DNA of 53,503 bases, taken from CAYLLD01 sp964425135 (GTDB lineage Bacteria > Pseudomonadota > Alphaproteobacteria > Rhodobacterales > Rhodobacteraceae). The position numbers were made by a program, and so were the translations under genes. Every line of letters begins with the position of its first letter. The stretch's first letter is position 1. Shown piece after piece: positions 8,124-17,680 of the stretch. The DNA is taken from the NCBI GenBank assembly GCA_964425135.1, contig CAYRKW010000017.1, positions 1 through 53,503 on the forward strand. The letters run 5' to 3'. The notes below the pieces were generated by a model, which had not been told where the DNA came from, searched no databases, and saw only the letters and a list, made by a program, of their open reading frames with translations.

Positions 8124-9383
8124 TCAATCTCTCACCAGATTTACTTTTTGAGGCACGTAATTGTCGGAATAGGACGCCTGAAACACCCATTCCTGCACAT
8201 AGGCAACGACACGGATCAAGCGTGTGAAGTATCCGTTGTAGAGCCCATAACCCGGTAGGTAGGGGATCAGACGTATGGCGCGTTGACCGGGCGTGACGGA
8301 TGCAGCGATCATGAACGTAAAGATGTCCAGCACCAGCAATCCCAGTTGCGCGGCAACCAGAATATGCAGTGCGAAAACGCCGTAGATTGTGAATAGCCAA
8401 CCGACGTAAAACGGCAGGGCGAGCGCGGCAATTACATTGAACAAAAGATATTCGAGTTCGTGGAACAATTCGCGCGGCGTGAAGTCGGTTGAGAACGGAT
8501 TGATGAGCGCGCCATGCTTGCGATAGCGCAGCCTGAGCGCGTCCCGCTCCCAGCGCAGTCGCTGGCGAATAAGTCTGCCAACGCTCACCGGCACATCGGT
8601 AAAGCAAATGGCGTCGGCTGCGAATTCAACTTTTCCGCCCTGTCTTCTTAGACGCAAGGTAAGGTCGAGATCCTCACCGCTGCCTGCGTCAAACCCTTGT
8701 ACGTCTCGGAAATTCTCAGAGCGATATGCCCCGAAAGCGCCAGAGACACAGCTAATCTGCCCCAGCCGGTTCAGCGCTTGTTTGCCGAGCGATATGGTAA
8801 TCATGTACTCGATTGCCTGAAACGCAGTCAGCAGATTTGTGTGCGTGTTGCGCGGGGTGATGTTGCCGGAGACCGCGACTGTATCGGGATCGTCAAATCG
8901 GCTCACGATATTGCGGATAGCATCCCGGTCGAAGCTGCAATCGCAATCAACTGTGACGATGATATCGCCCGTTGCCCAACGACCAGCCATGTTCGAGCCG
9001 GCCGATTTACCGGATCTGATCTGGGTTGAATGGGCATGATCGATCAACCCGTCGTGCAGCAATTGCGCCATCACTTTACGCATTTCATCGCTCGACCCGT
9101 CGCTCACCACAATGATCTCGTCGGGTGGTCGGCTTTGCTCATGCATCGACCTGACGCAGCGCTCAATCGGTTTGGCTTCGTTGTGGCCAGTGATCAGCAC
9201 AGAGACGCGAAAGGACGTTGTTGCATCCGGTTTGGTTCGTCGAAGTGGCAGCCAGATGACAAAGGCAAATGCCATCAGATAGCGTGGGAACTCGAACACG
9301 ACAACGAACCAGTAGAGTGCGAGCAGGCTGGCAAAGCTCTGTGCAGTCAAATAGTCGACAGCGATGTCAAACTCTGCGCTCAT
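8124..9383 (-). CDS. Processive-type family 2 membrane glycosyltransferase
   Basis: A 419-residue inner-membrane enzyme. N-terminal helices (about residues 15-48) are followed by a GT2 catalytic domain with VLITGHNEA, the metal-binding region VDCDCSFD, the acceptor-site GEDLDL, and QRLRWERD (the QxxRW motif of processive beta-glycosyltransferases such as cellulose, chitin, poly-GlcNAc and alginate synthases). A C-terminal membrane block (about 310-375) follows. The sugar cannot be read from sequence. Its start overlaps the upstream REC gene by four bases. With the adjacent HlyD-like protein it resembles an Alg8/Alg44-like synthase pair. No outer-membrane porin or polymer-modifying gene lies next to it. 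Confidence 0.88.
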   Translation of the reverse strand: MSAEFDIAVDYLTAQSFASLLALYWFVVVFEFPRYLMAFAFVIWLPLRRTKPDATTSFRVSVLITGHNEAKPIERCVRSMHEQSRPPDEIIVVSDGSSDEMRKVMAQLLHDGLIDHAHSTQIRSGKSAGSNMAGRWATGDIIVTVDCDCSFDRDAIRNIVSRFDDPDTVAVSGNITPRNTHTNLLTAFQAIEYMITISLGKQALNRLGQISCVSGAFGAYRSENFRDVQGFDAGSGEDLDLTLRLRRQGGKVEFAADAICFTDVPVSVGRLIRQRLRWERDALRLRYRKHGALINPFSTDFTPRELFHELEYLLFNVIAALALPFYVGWLFTIYGVFALHILVAAQLGLLVLDIFTFMIAASVTPGQRAIRLIPYLPGYGLYNGYFTRLIRVVAYVQEWVFQASYSDNYVPQKVNLVRD

Positions 9384-11098
9384 GAAATGAGATCGCTCGG
9401 TCCAAAGAGCTGAAAGCGCGGCATCAGATCATGGGCGATATCGCCTTTGATCACCTCGGCTGCGGTCTCCAGCGCCTCCATAAATGCATCAGACGCCAAG
9501 TCATTGCCAAGAACAAAATCATAGGCTGTTCCGCGCACAGTGAGCGTGTCGGGCCCAAGCTTCTGGGCAAACTGCTCTAAAAACTGTTTGCGCAATTTTG
9601 ACACTTGCCGGTGCCCTTTCCAGTCAATCAGATCTTCCTCGGCATCGTATCGGATATAGCTCAACGCAAAGGGTGTTTGATCGGCCGTGAAGGCTTGCGC
9701 GGCGCGATTGAGGGCGACCACCAGATCAATCGGCAGATCGGCAAACCGAAGGCTTTGCGACGTGAGACCCAGGAACGATGGACCGGCCTTGAGATAAGAT
9801 TCCGCCTGTTTGGTCAGCGTCGCCGACATAACATCGCGGGTTTGCACCGCATCCCCGTCCGTGCGCGTTCCACAATCGCCGCAGATGAAACCCACAGATG
9901 GCTCCGACGTTGAATGCGAGCAGGCTTTGCACGTGACAACTGTACCGGGGCGATCGTAATCCGATCCGAAGTGCGACAGGCGACGACTGCATTTCGGGCA
10001 GATCAGCTGGTCGCCGGATTGAAAATCGCTTTCCGGCCCCTGATAGGCGCATCGGAAGTGGTGGATGTAGGACGCCTCTTCCAGATGCGGCGAATGGCAG
10101 GAAGGGCATTCCTCGCGCACGTTAAACCGCGATCCTTCGCAGGTATCGCACACGTGGACGCGGTCCTGAAACGTCAGCTCCACATGACCGCGTGCGTTCA
10201 GTTTTTCGAGCTCGCGCACGATCTGTTGCGCATCGGCGATGGTGTTGTAGGATACCATTCCCTTTTGGGTCACATCAGTTGCGGGCATCAACGTGCCGCC
10301 GCTGAGTTTTATACGTGCCAGAATACGATCTGCGGCGGCGGCTGTTTTGACGAAGCTCTTGTGCAGGGACCGCCGATGACCGTGGAAACTCTCGATCAAT
10401 AGCTGAATTTCGCTCAGTCGTCCGGACAGGTTCTTGCTGGCATCGAAATCCGCCTGCGGCCCCAAGTCGCCGGAAAGATCGATAACAGGCAATAGATGCG
10501 CACGCTGCTTATTCCAAAGCTGATCAAGATTTTGCGCGCGCGTGACAACAACCGCGTCGCAATGATGCACATCCTCATCCGAAATATTCGTATCGCGCGG
10601 CCATATGAGATAGCTGTAATCGAGCGCATCGAGCGGGCTGTTGGTGGCGTTTGATGGGCTACGGCGCGGTGTGAGCGTCTCTGGGGCTCCTTCCGAGGGT
10701 TTGACATTCGTCTCTTCCACCAAGCGGCACACTTCGTCGATGTCGAGCGGTTTTGGAACAATCTCGTCGAAAACCTCACAATTTGCAGGATCGGCAAGCA
10801 GCCCCTTCACATCGCCGGTGATCGCGACAAAGCGGGGCGCATCATAACTGGCTTTTGCATCAAGAAAGTCGCGCACAACTTGCAGACCGCTGAAATCAGG
10901 GAGATGAAAATCCAGAAGTGCAATGTCGTAGGTCTTCGATTTCAACGCCTCCAGCGCGCCTGCGCCTGTATCGAACATGTCGATGCTATGCCCGCGCTGC
11001 GACAGGATCAGATGGATCAGATCCTGTGTAACCGAGCTGTCTTCGACCAGCAAAACACGGCGGGTCGAGTTTTCCGGCTGGACGTCATCTAAGGACAC
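9380..11098 (-). CDS. Response regulator with zinc-ribbon (TackOD1-like) output region
   Basis: The N-terminal receiver domain (RRVLLVEDSS, phosphoacceptor in IALLDFHLPD, Lys in VPKPLD) is joined to a long output region with cysteine pairs CDTC...CPSC, CPKC...CKAC and CGDC, indicating three zinc ribbons. The stretch HHFRCAYQGPESDF followed by CPKC, HFGSDYDRPG and a final CGDCG matches what I know of the TackOD1 output domain, first named from thaumarchaeal regulators. There is no DNA-binding domain, so it probably acts by protein contact. I chose the GTG at 11098, preceded by AGGTGGAG; the frame extends to an ATG at 11212 through AT-rich, promoter-like sequence with no ribosome-binding site. 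It is the first gene of the operon and is coupled to the glycosyltransferase gene by an ATGA overlap. Confidence 0.8.
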   Translation of the reverse strand: MSLDDVQPENSTRRVLLVEDSSVTQDLIHLILSQRGHSIDMFDTGAGALEALKSKTYDIALLDFHLPDFSGLQVVRDFLDAKASYDAPRFVAITGDVKGLLADPANCEVFDEIVPKPLDIDEVCRLVEETNVKPSEGAPETLTPRRSPSNATNSPLDALDYSYLIWPRDTNISDEDVHHCDAVVVTRAQNLDQLWNKQRAHLLPVIDLSGDLGPQADFDASKNLSGRLSEIQLLIESFHGHRRSLHKSFVKTAAAADRILARIKLSGGTLMPATDVTQKGMVSYNTIADAQQIVRELEKLNARGHVELTFQDRVHVCDTCEGSRFNVREECPSCHSPHLEEASYIHHFRCAYQGPESDFQSGDQLICPKCSRRLSHFGSDYDRPGTVVTCKACSHSTSEPSVGFICGDCGTRTDGDAVQTRDVMSATLTKQAESYLKAGPSFLGLTSQSLRFADLPIDLVVALNRAAQAFTADQTPFALSYIRYDAEEDLIDWKGHRQVSKLRKQFLEQFAQKLGPDTLTVRGTAYDFVLGNDLASDAFMEALETAAEVIKGDIAHDLMPRFQLFGPSDLIS

Positions 11099-11282
11099 GA
11101 GAGCAAACTCCACCTGAGTTGATTCAAATTTTATGAGGCTCTCGTCTAGACGCGATAGGTTTACAAATTCTTGTTTGTTCGATTTTTGTCCACAAAATGT
11201 TTTGCGACGCATGTGGAGAATTTATTAGGGAATGTCTGCGCAGATTGTAGCCCGGACGTTTAAGAACGGGAGTGTTGAATTT

Positions 11283-11681
11283 ATGTGCCGCCAACTCAAG
11301 CGTATCACTTATGTTGAAGACGAACCCGACATTCGCGCGATCACTGATTTGGCCCTGACGACCATCGGCGGGTATGAATTGGACATGTATGAAAACGGGC
11401 AGGATGCGCTTGATAATGCTGCGAAATTCAAACCCGATTTGATCCTGCTCGATGTGATGCTGCCCGGTATGGATGGCCCTGAAATCATGCGCGGCTTTTC
11501 ACATGATGCGCAAATGAAGGACAAACCTGTTATCTTCATGACCGCGCGCACACAGGCGTCGGAAGTGGAAGAATATCTCGAACTGGGCGCCCATGCGGTC
11601 ATCAAAAAGCCCTTCGATCCGGTCACGCTCCCCAATCAGATCGCGGACGTCTGGAAAGATTTGCAAGAGGTATCAGTATGA
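11283..11681 (+). CDS. Single-domain response regulator
   Basis: CheY-like receiver of about 132 residues with no output domain. It has the acidic pair in YVEDEPD, the phosphoacceptor in LILLDVMLPG, Thr in FMTAR and Lys in IKKPFDP. I place the start at the ATG at 11283 (MCRQLKRITYVED), ten bases after GGGAG; the frame is open from 11232 but the extra residues lie outside the fold. It overlaps the following Hpt gene by four bases and is divergent from the REC-zinc-ribbon gene, so both probably serve one phosphorelay with the multi-PAS kinase. Confidence 0.9.
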   Translation: MCRQLKRITYVEDEPDIRAITDLALTTIGGYELDMYENGQDALDNAAKFKPDLILLDVMLPGMDGPEIMRGFSHDAQMKDKPVIFMTARTQASEVEEYLELGAHAVIKKPFDPVTLPNQIADVWKDLQEVSV

Positions 11682-12022
11682 GTTCACAAGACGCCATTCG
11701 CGCATTAATCGAAAAGCATTGCGCCACCCTGCGTGGTGAGGCCTCCGACATCACTTCCGCGCTCTCGCATTGGAGCGATGCACCCGATCTGGCCTGCGCT
11801 CGTGCCATTAAGGCAACGCATAAAATCAAAGGCAGCAGCGGGACCATCGGATTTCATGATGTCAGCATGATTGCTGAGCAATTGGAATACGCGTTTCGCG
11901 CGCTGGAAGATGAAGAGGAAGCACTGCTCACACGCGAGATTTACGATTTGACGCATTCGTTGACCGAGACGGTGTCCGGCCTCGATCCGGCGCAATCATC
12001 GCTCTATCATAAATCATTTTAG
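11678..12022 (+). CDS. Hpt (histidine phosphotransfer) protein
   Basis: A 114-residue all-helical protein with the phosphotransfer motif HKIKGSSGTIGF (phosphorylated His near residue 48) and the following DVSMIAEQLEYAFRALEDEEE helix. It has no other domain. Its start overlaps the response-regulator stop by four bases (ATGA). The kinase of this locus has no receiver or Hpt of its own, so this protein is the natural shuttle between the single-domain receiver and the receiver of the zinc-ribbon protein. That wiring is inference. Confidence 0.88.
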   Translation: MSSQDAIRALIEKHCATLRGEASDITSALSHWSDAPDLACARAIKATHKIKGSSGTIGFHDVSMIAEQLEYAFRALEDEEEALLTREIYDLTHSLTETVSGLDPAQSSLYHKSF

Positions 12023-12026
12023 ACGC

Positions 12027-12746
12027 TTATCGCCCACCCAGATAATCGCGAAGCGCATCGCTTGGGGACGTGAAGAAGGCATCGACAGGACGTGGTTCGC
12101 CCGCAATGCCATCGTGAAGGAAGATAACCGATTTGGCGAAGCGGCGGGCATCGTCCGGGTGATGTGTCACCATCAGGATGGTTTTGCCCGCTGCCACGAG
12201 TTTCGCCTCGATAAGCTCCAGCATCTCGTCTTTGAGACGCGGACCCAGCGCTGCGAAAGTCTCATCAAGCAGCACAATTGGCCGGTCGGCGAGCAATACA
12301 CGGGCCAAGGCCGCCCGGCTTTGCTGACCACCGGAAAGCTCGGACGGCTTGCGCGCGCTCATACCTGCAAGCCCGACATCCGCCAGAGTTCCTTCAACCA
12401 AGCTGCGCTGGTCTTTGGACAGCCGAATGTCCGGTCGCAGCGCCATGCCGGTGTTGTCCATCAGGCTGAGATGCGGGAACAGGTTGTTGTCTTGGAACAG
12501 AATGCTCACAGGGCGTGCGCCCGGATCAAGGGGCGACAGATCCTTTCCTTCCCACAAAACACGCCCGCGGCTTGGCGCTAGAAAACCCGCCACGCAAGAG
12601 AGCAACGTCGATTTACCACCGCCGGACGCGCCGATAATCGCGGCAAAATCACCGGTTTCGACAGTAAAATCCGCACTCAGCGAGAAGCTGCCCAACTCGA
12701 TTTTTAGGCCTTCAAGTGTCAGCAAATCCGCGTCCCCATTTGTCAC
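12027..12746 (-). CDS. thiQ: Thiamine ABC transporter ATP-binding protein
   Basis: ATPase of the ThiBPQ importer for thiamine and its phosphates, 239 residues. It has Walker A GASGGGKST, Q-loop LFQDNNLFPHLS, signature LSGGQQSRAALARVL, Walker B PIVLLDETFAALG and the switch His in MVTHHPDDA. The sequence LFQDNNLFPHL is typical of ThiQ. The start lies inside the 3' end of thiP (35-base overlap), so it is translated with it as the last gene of thiBPQ. It is convergent with the Hpt gene, four bases apart. Confidence 0.93.
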   Translation of the reverse strand: MTNGDADLLTLEGLKIELGSFSLSADFTVETGDFAAIIGASGGGKSTLLSCVAGFLAPSRGRVLWEGKDLSPLDPGARPVSILFQDNNLFPHLSLMDNTGMALRPDIRLSKDQRSLVEGTLADVGLAGMSARKPSELSGGQQSRAALARVLLADRPIVLLDETFAALGPRLKDEMLELIEAKLVAAGKTILMVTHHPDDARRFAKSVIFLHDGIAGEPRPVDAFFTSPSDALRDYLGGR

Positions 12747-14238
12747 ACAGCCAGAACAGTGCGAAGCTCAACCCGAGGAGCAGAACCCCTGCCCCCGCCG
12801 CTGCGTCCATCCGATATGCGCCCATCAGCCGATACATCACAAGCGGTAAAGTTGTGGTCGCCTCATTGGCAAACAGGGTAATAACCCCCAGATCACCCAT
12901 CGATAGCGCCGCCGCGATGCCGCCCGCAAAACCCAGCGCGCGGCGGGTGCGCGGGATGATCAAAAGGCGCAGATAGGACAGTCCGCGCAGACCCATGCTA
13001 TGGGCGAGCGGATCGAAATTGGACTGCACCTGCGCAATCGCCGGATGGATTATCCGAATGACAAACGGGAGTGCAAAAAGCGCGTTCACCAACATGGTCA
13101 GCGGCAACGCAATTGCGGAAGGCGCAACGAACTGAAAGGTGATGATAAACAGCCCGGTCCCGACAACCAGTGATGAGGCGGCCATGGGCAACATACCGAT
13201 GCCGAGAAATACGCCGCTTGCATGAAGGGTGAGTGCCAGTGCCATCCCAAGCGACAAAGCTGCCGCGCAAACTGCGACGGTGATCGAGCGCAACGCCGCC
13301 GCCCAAACTTCGGACGGCATATCGGCCAGTCCGCCCACTCCACGGATCAAAACCATGGCAAGCGGGACGAGCAAAAACAGACTGACCGCGCCAAGCCAGA
13401 ACGGATCGAGCTTCGAGGGCGTATCCCAGCGCTGCACCACACGGTCGAGCCCTTTGCCAAACTGGTCGGGCGTTGTGACGCGCCAAGCAATCAGCGCGGC
13501 GATCACGCAGATGAGCAATTGCAGACAACTCAGAAGCGCGGCGCGTCCCAGATCGAAATCAAACCGGAGCGCCTGATAGATCGCCAGCTCGATCGTCGTC
13601 GCTTTCGGCCCGCCTCCCAGTGTCAACGCAACCGCGAAACTGGTGAGGCAAATGAGAAAGACGATTAGCAGGATGCCTGGAACCACCTGTCTTAGCATAG
13701 GCCGCTCGATGATTTTGCGTACATCCAGATTGAGCGTTGCGGCAAGGCGGTAGCGCTCGGCGGGCACTGACAGCCAGGCTTGAAGGATCATGCGTGTTGC
13801 GAGCGGCAGGTTGAAAAATACATGCGCAAGGACCACGCCGTGAAATCCATAGATCGACACTGGCGGCAGGCCGAACATATCGAGCGTGCGGTTGAGGATA
13901 CCGGAGCGGCCGAAGACAGCGAGCAGTCCGATGATGGCAACGATGACCGGCAACAGGAAGGGCGCACCCAGCAGTGTGATCAGCGCGCTGCGTCCTCGAA
14001 ACTGCCTGCGTGCAATGGCGCGGGCGGTCGGGATCGCAAGCGCTGTGCTGATGACGGCGGAGGCCATCGCTTGGGTAATTGTAAACCGTATGGCCGCCCA
14101 ATCGGCGCTCGACAATCCGCGCTCAATCTCCGCCTTGAGCGCAACCGCGATGGTTGCGCCCAATGTGACAAACAGAACCAACGCCGCTGTAAGGGCGCTG
14201 GGCCACTGTCGTGTTATTGCGACAGCGCCGCGCGCCAT
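12712..14238 (-). CDS. thiP: Thiamine/thiamine pyrophosphate ABC transporter permease
   Basis: Inner-membrane permease of 508 residues with two fused MetI-like permease halves (about residues 50-255 and 290-495). Each has the EAA-type loop contacting ThiQ (YRLAATLNLDVRKIIERPML and LAHSMGLRGLSYLRLLIIPR). About 12 membrane helices are apparent. The start lies within the end of thiB (25-base overlap) and the end overlaps thiQ, so translation is coupled through the operon. Operon order thiB-thiP-thiQ and the TPP riboswitch upstream make the substrate assignment firm. Confidence 0.93.
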   Translation of the reverse strand: MARGAVAITRQWPSALTAALVLFVTLGATIAVALKAEIERGLSSADWAAIRFTITQAMASAVISTALAIPTARAIARRQFRGRSALITLLGAPFLLPVIVAIIGLLAVFGRSGILNRTLDMFGLPPVSIYGFHGVVLAHVFFNLPLATRMILQAWLSVPAERYRLAATLNLDVRKIIERPMLRQVVPGILLIVFLICLTSFAVALTLGGGPKATTIELAIYQALRFDFDLGRAALLSCLQLLICVIAALIAWRVTTPDQFGKGLDRVVQRWDTPSKLDPFWLGAVSLFLLVPLAMVLIRGVGGLADMPSEVWAAALRSITVAVCAAALSLGMALALTLHASGVFLGIGMLPMAASSLVVGTGLFIITFQFVAPSAIALPLTMLVNALFALPFVIRIIHPAIAQVQSNFDPLAHSMGLRGLSYLRLLIIPRTRRALGFAGGIAAALSMGDLGVITLFANEATTTLPLVMYRLMGAYRMDAAAGAGVLLLGLSFALFWLCDKWGRGFADT

Positions 14239-15203
14239 TCTTCCAACGCGCTATCGCGCATTTCCGCTGCGTCCTGTGGTGACAGCAGCAGCGATTTTTC
14301 CGGCGTGATGAGCGTTTCAAACCCGTCGGGCAGACCTCCCTGAGGCGTTTTCGCCGGATACATCCAGTTGGTAGTCGGAATGATCGACTGGAACGCATCC
14401 GAGACCATGAATTGCAGGAACGCATCCGCCAATTCTGGCTGATCGGAGCTTGCGAGTTTGCCTGCAACTTCAACTTGCATGTAGTGGCCTTCCTCGAAAG
14501 CCCACGCAGTTTTGTTCGCGTCTTCCTCTGCAATCAGGTGATAGGCCGGCGAGGTGGTGTAGGACAGTGCCGCATCGGCCTCACCTTCGAGGAACAATCC
14601 GTAGGCTTCGGACCAGCCGGGTGTGACAGTGACGATATTATCCGCAAGATCGGCCCAAAGCGCAGCGGCCTCATCGCCATAGGCAGTCTTCACCCACATC
14701 AGCAGACCAAGGCCCGGCGTGGATGAGCGCGGATCCTGAATGACCACTTTCACATCACTGTCGGCCAGAGCGCGTAGCGACGTTGGCGCAGGCGCGCCCT
14801 CATTGCCGACAAAAGCGAAATAGCCCCAGTCAAACGGCAGGAATGTTGCATCATTCCAGTCAATCGGCAGGTTCAAATCCGCATCAACACCATGGGGTGC
14901 AAAAAGCTCGGTTGCGGTGGCGGCTGCGGTCAGGTTTGTGTCGAGCCCGAGCACAATATCCGCATCTGTCCGCGGCCCTTCGAGTTGAAGCCGCGCGAGC
15001 AGCGCCGCGCCATCGCCAGCACCGACAAACTGCAAATCACAGGCGCAGGTTTCTTCAAAGGCAGCTTCAACCGCCGGACCCGGGCCCCATTCGCTGACGA
15101 AGCTATCGTAGGTCATGACTGTCAGAACGGGGGTTTGTGCCGAGGCTGCACCTGCAGCCATGCACACTCCCGCAACAGTCGAAAGTAAGAGTGGTGATCT
15201 CAT
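14214..15203 (-). CDS. thiB: Thiamine ABC transporter substrate-binding protein
   Basis: Periplasmic thiamine-binding protein of about 329 residues. I chose the ATG at 15201-15203 because GGGAGGAT lies four bases upstream; the frame extends to 15290 but would run into the riboswitch. The signal peptide MRSPLLLSTVAGVCMAAGAASA ends in ASA-Q. The mature protein has TVMTYDSF near its start, DIVLGLDTNL, and SYTTSPAYHLIAEED in the second lobe, all typical of TbpA/ThiB. It is the first gene of thiBPQ. Expression should fall when TPP is plentiful. Confidence 0.93.
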   Translation of the reverse strand: MRSPLLLSTVAGVCMAAGAASAQTPVLTVMTYDSFVSEWGPGPAVEAAFEETCACDLQFVGAGDGAALLARLQLEGPRTDADIVLGLDTNLTAAATATELFAPHGVDADLNLPIDWNDATFLPFDWGYFAFVGNEGAPAPTSLRALADSDVKVVIQDPRSSTPGLGLLMWVKTAYGDEAAALWADLADNIVTVTPGWSEAYGLFLEGEADAALSYTTSPAYHLIAEEDANKTAWAFEEGHYMQVEVAGKLASSDQPELADAFLQFMVSDAFQSIIPTTNWMYPAKTPQGGLPDGFETLITPEKSLLLSPQDAAEMRDSALEEWRAALSQ

Positions 15204-15207
15204 CGTA

Positions 15208-15237
15208 TCCTCCCAATGCGACGGGCGGATTGGAGGA
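15208..15237 (-). promoter_or_regulatory. Hairpin sequestering the thiB ribosome-binding site
   Basis: On the minus strand TCCTCCAAT (15229-15237) can pair with ATTGGGAGGA (15208-15217), with one bulged G and an 11-base loop. The second arm is the thiB Shine-Dalgarno sequence. It lies just downstream of the TPP aptamer and is the expected expression platform of a translational OFF switch. Confidence 0.6.
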
Positions 15238-15253
15238 CAGCTTTTCTGGCTGG

Positions 15254-15335
15254 ACCTTCCCTCCGCCGGTCTTAACCGGTTCAGGTTCAACGGGTCCGCT
15301 TTCGCATCTCAGCCGGTGTTCCGGCCCCCCGAGGT
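15254..15335 (-). promoter_or_regulatory. TPP riboswitch (THI element)
   Basis: The minus strand shows the conserved thi-box parts in order: CGGGG near the 5' end, GGCTGAGATGCG, GGACCCGTTGAACCTGAA, ACCGG and GGAGGGAAGGT. P1 can form from ACCT (15332-15335) and AGGT (15254-15257). It precedes thiBPQ by about 50 bases. Binding of thiamine pyrophosphate normally switches such leaders off. Confidence 0.95.
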
Positions 15336-15482
15336 TGTGCCTTACCTAGTCCGCCTCTGGAGCGAGTTCAAGGGCGTAATCCTGTTTGTGAGACCTGCGT
15401 AATGGGCGCATTTTGAGACCGAAGAAGGCTGCGGGATGTGCTGTTGGTCCTGATGCGTTTTACAACTCAAAAGATATAAACT

Positions 15483-15513
15483 TTGACACAAGCACCCTTT
15501 AGCGCGACTCTAT
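15483..15513 (+). promoter_or_regulatory. Possible sigma-70 promoter of the BCCT gene
   Basis: TTGACA at 15483-15488 is a perfect -35 hexamer. A weak -10 (CTCTAT around 15508-15513) follows at a slightly long spacing. The region 15460-15550 is AT-rich compared with its surroundings, and AGGAAGGGATAAGG precedes the ATG at 15554. The -10 is poor, so this is only a candidate. Confidence 0.35.
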
Positions 15514-15553
15514 TCATACCAACAATAAAAACTTAGCAGGAAGGGATAAGGTA

Positions 15554-17155
<1,602 letters not shown>

Positions 17156-17182
17156 TCTGAGATGCAGCAGATAATAAACCGG

Positions 17183-17207
17183 AAAAGGGTCCGTCGGGGC
17201 CCTTTTT
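17183..17207 (+). terminator. Rho-independent terminator of the BCCT gene
   Basis: AAAAGGGTCC-GTCG-GGGCCCTTTTT forms a GC-rich stem with one G-U pair, a four-base loop and a T-run, 27 bases after the BCCT stop codon. Confidence 0.85.
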
Positions 17208-17230
17208 CATATCCGGCGACGGAGGTCTCC

Positions 17231-17680
17231 CTAGTCGCGGTTTTGCGCCGGTAGCAGCGAGATCTGGAACCAATATTCTTTCAGCCGCGCGATAGATTGA
17301 ATGAAACCATCCAGATTGATGGGCTTGGCAACATAGCTGTTCGCACCGGCGCTGTAGCATGCCTCGATATCGAACTCATCTCGTGAACTGGTCATTATGA
17401 TCACCGGGATCAGTCGCATCTCAGGATCGTTTTTGATCTTGGCGAGCACTTCCCGGCCGTCAGTGCCAGGCAGGTTCAGGTCAAGCAGGATGATGCACGG
17501 AAGCTCCCGCTTGCCATCCGCAAACTCCCCGCGAGCATATATGTAATCAAGCGCCTCATCGCCGGTCTCGGCCCGCACGATCGGGTTTGCGAGATTGTTG
17601 TCCTCTTTGAGCGCCAAAACACAGGCTTCATAGTCATCGTCATTGTCTTCCACGATGAGAATAGTTGCATTCAATTTCAT
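17231..17680 (-). CDS. Rcp1-type single-domain response regulator
   Basis: Receiver protein of 149 residues with the acidic cluster in LIVEDNDDDYEA, the phosphoacceptor in IILLDLNLPGTDG, IMTSS and Lys in YVAKPINLDGFIQSI. The aspartate-rich start and the LNLPGTDGREVL motif are typical of Rcp1-like partners of phytochrome-type kinases. It has no output domain. Its start overlaps the kinase stop by four bases (ATGA), so it is the cognate partner of that kinase. Confidence 0.9.
   Translation of the reverse strand: MKLNATILIVEDNDDDYEACVLALKEDNNLANPIVRAETGDEALDYIYARGEFADGKRELPCIILLDLNLPGTDGREVLAKIKNDPEMRLIPVIIMTSSRDEFDIEACYSAGANSYVAKPINLDGFIQSIARLKEYWFQISLLPAQNRD

Noticed and set aside
11099..11212. 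N-terminal extension of the REC-zinc-ribbon gene to the ATG at 11212
   Set aside because: AT-rich, no ribosome-binding site and no conserved residues; the GTG at 11098 with AGGTGGAG fits better and leaves room for divergent promoters.
15204..15290. N-terminal extension of thiB to 15290
   Set aside because: It would read through the riboswitch expression platform; the ATG at 15203 has a strong ribosome-binding site and a proper signal peptide.
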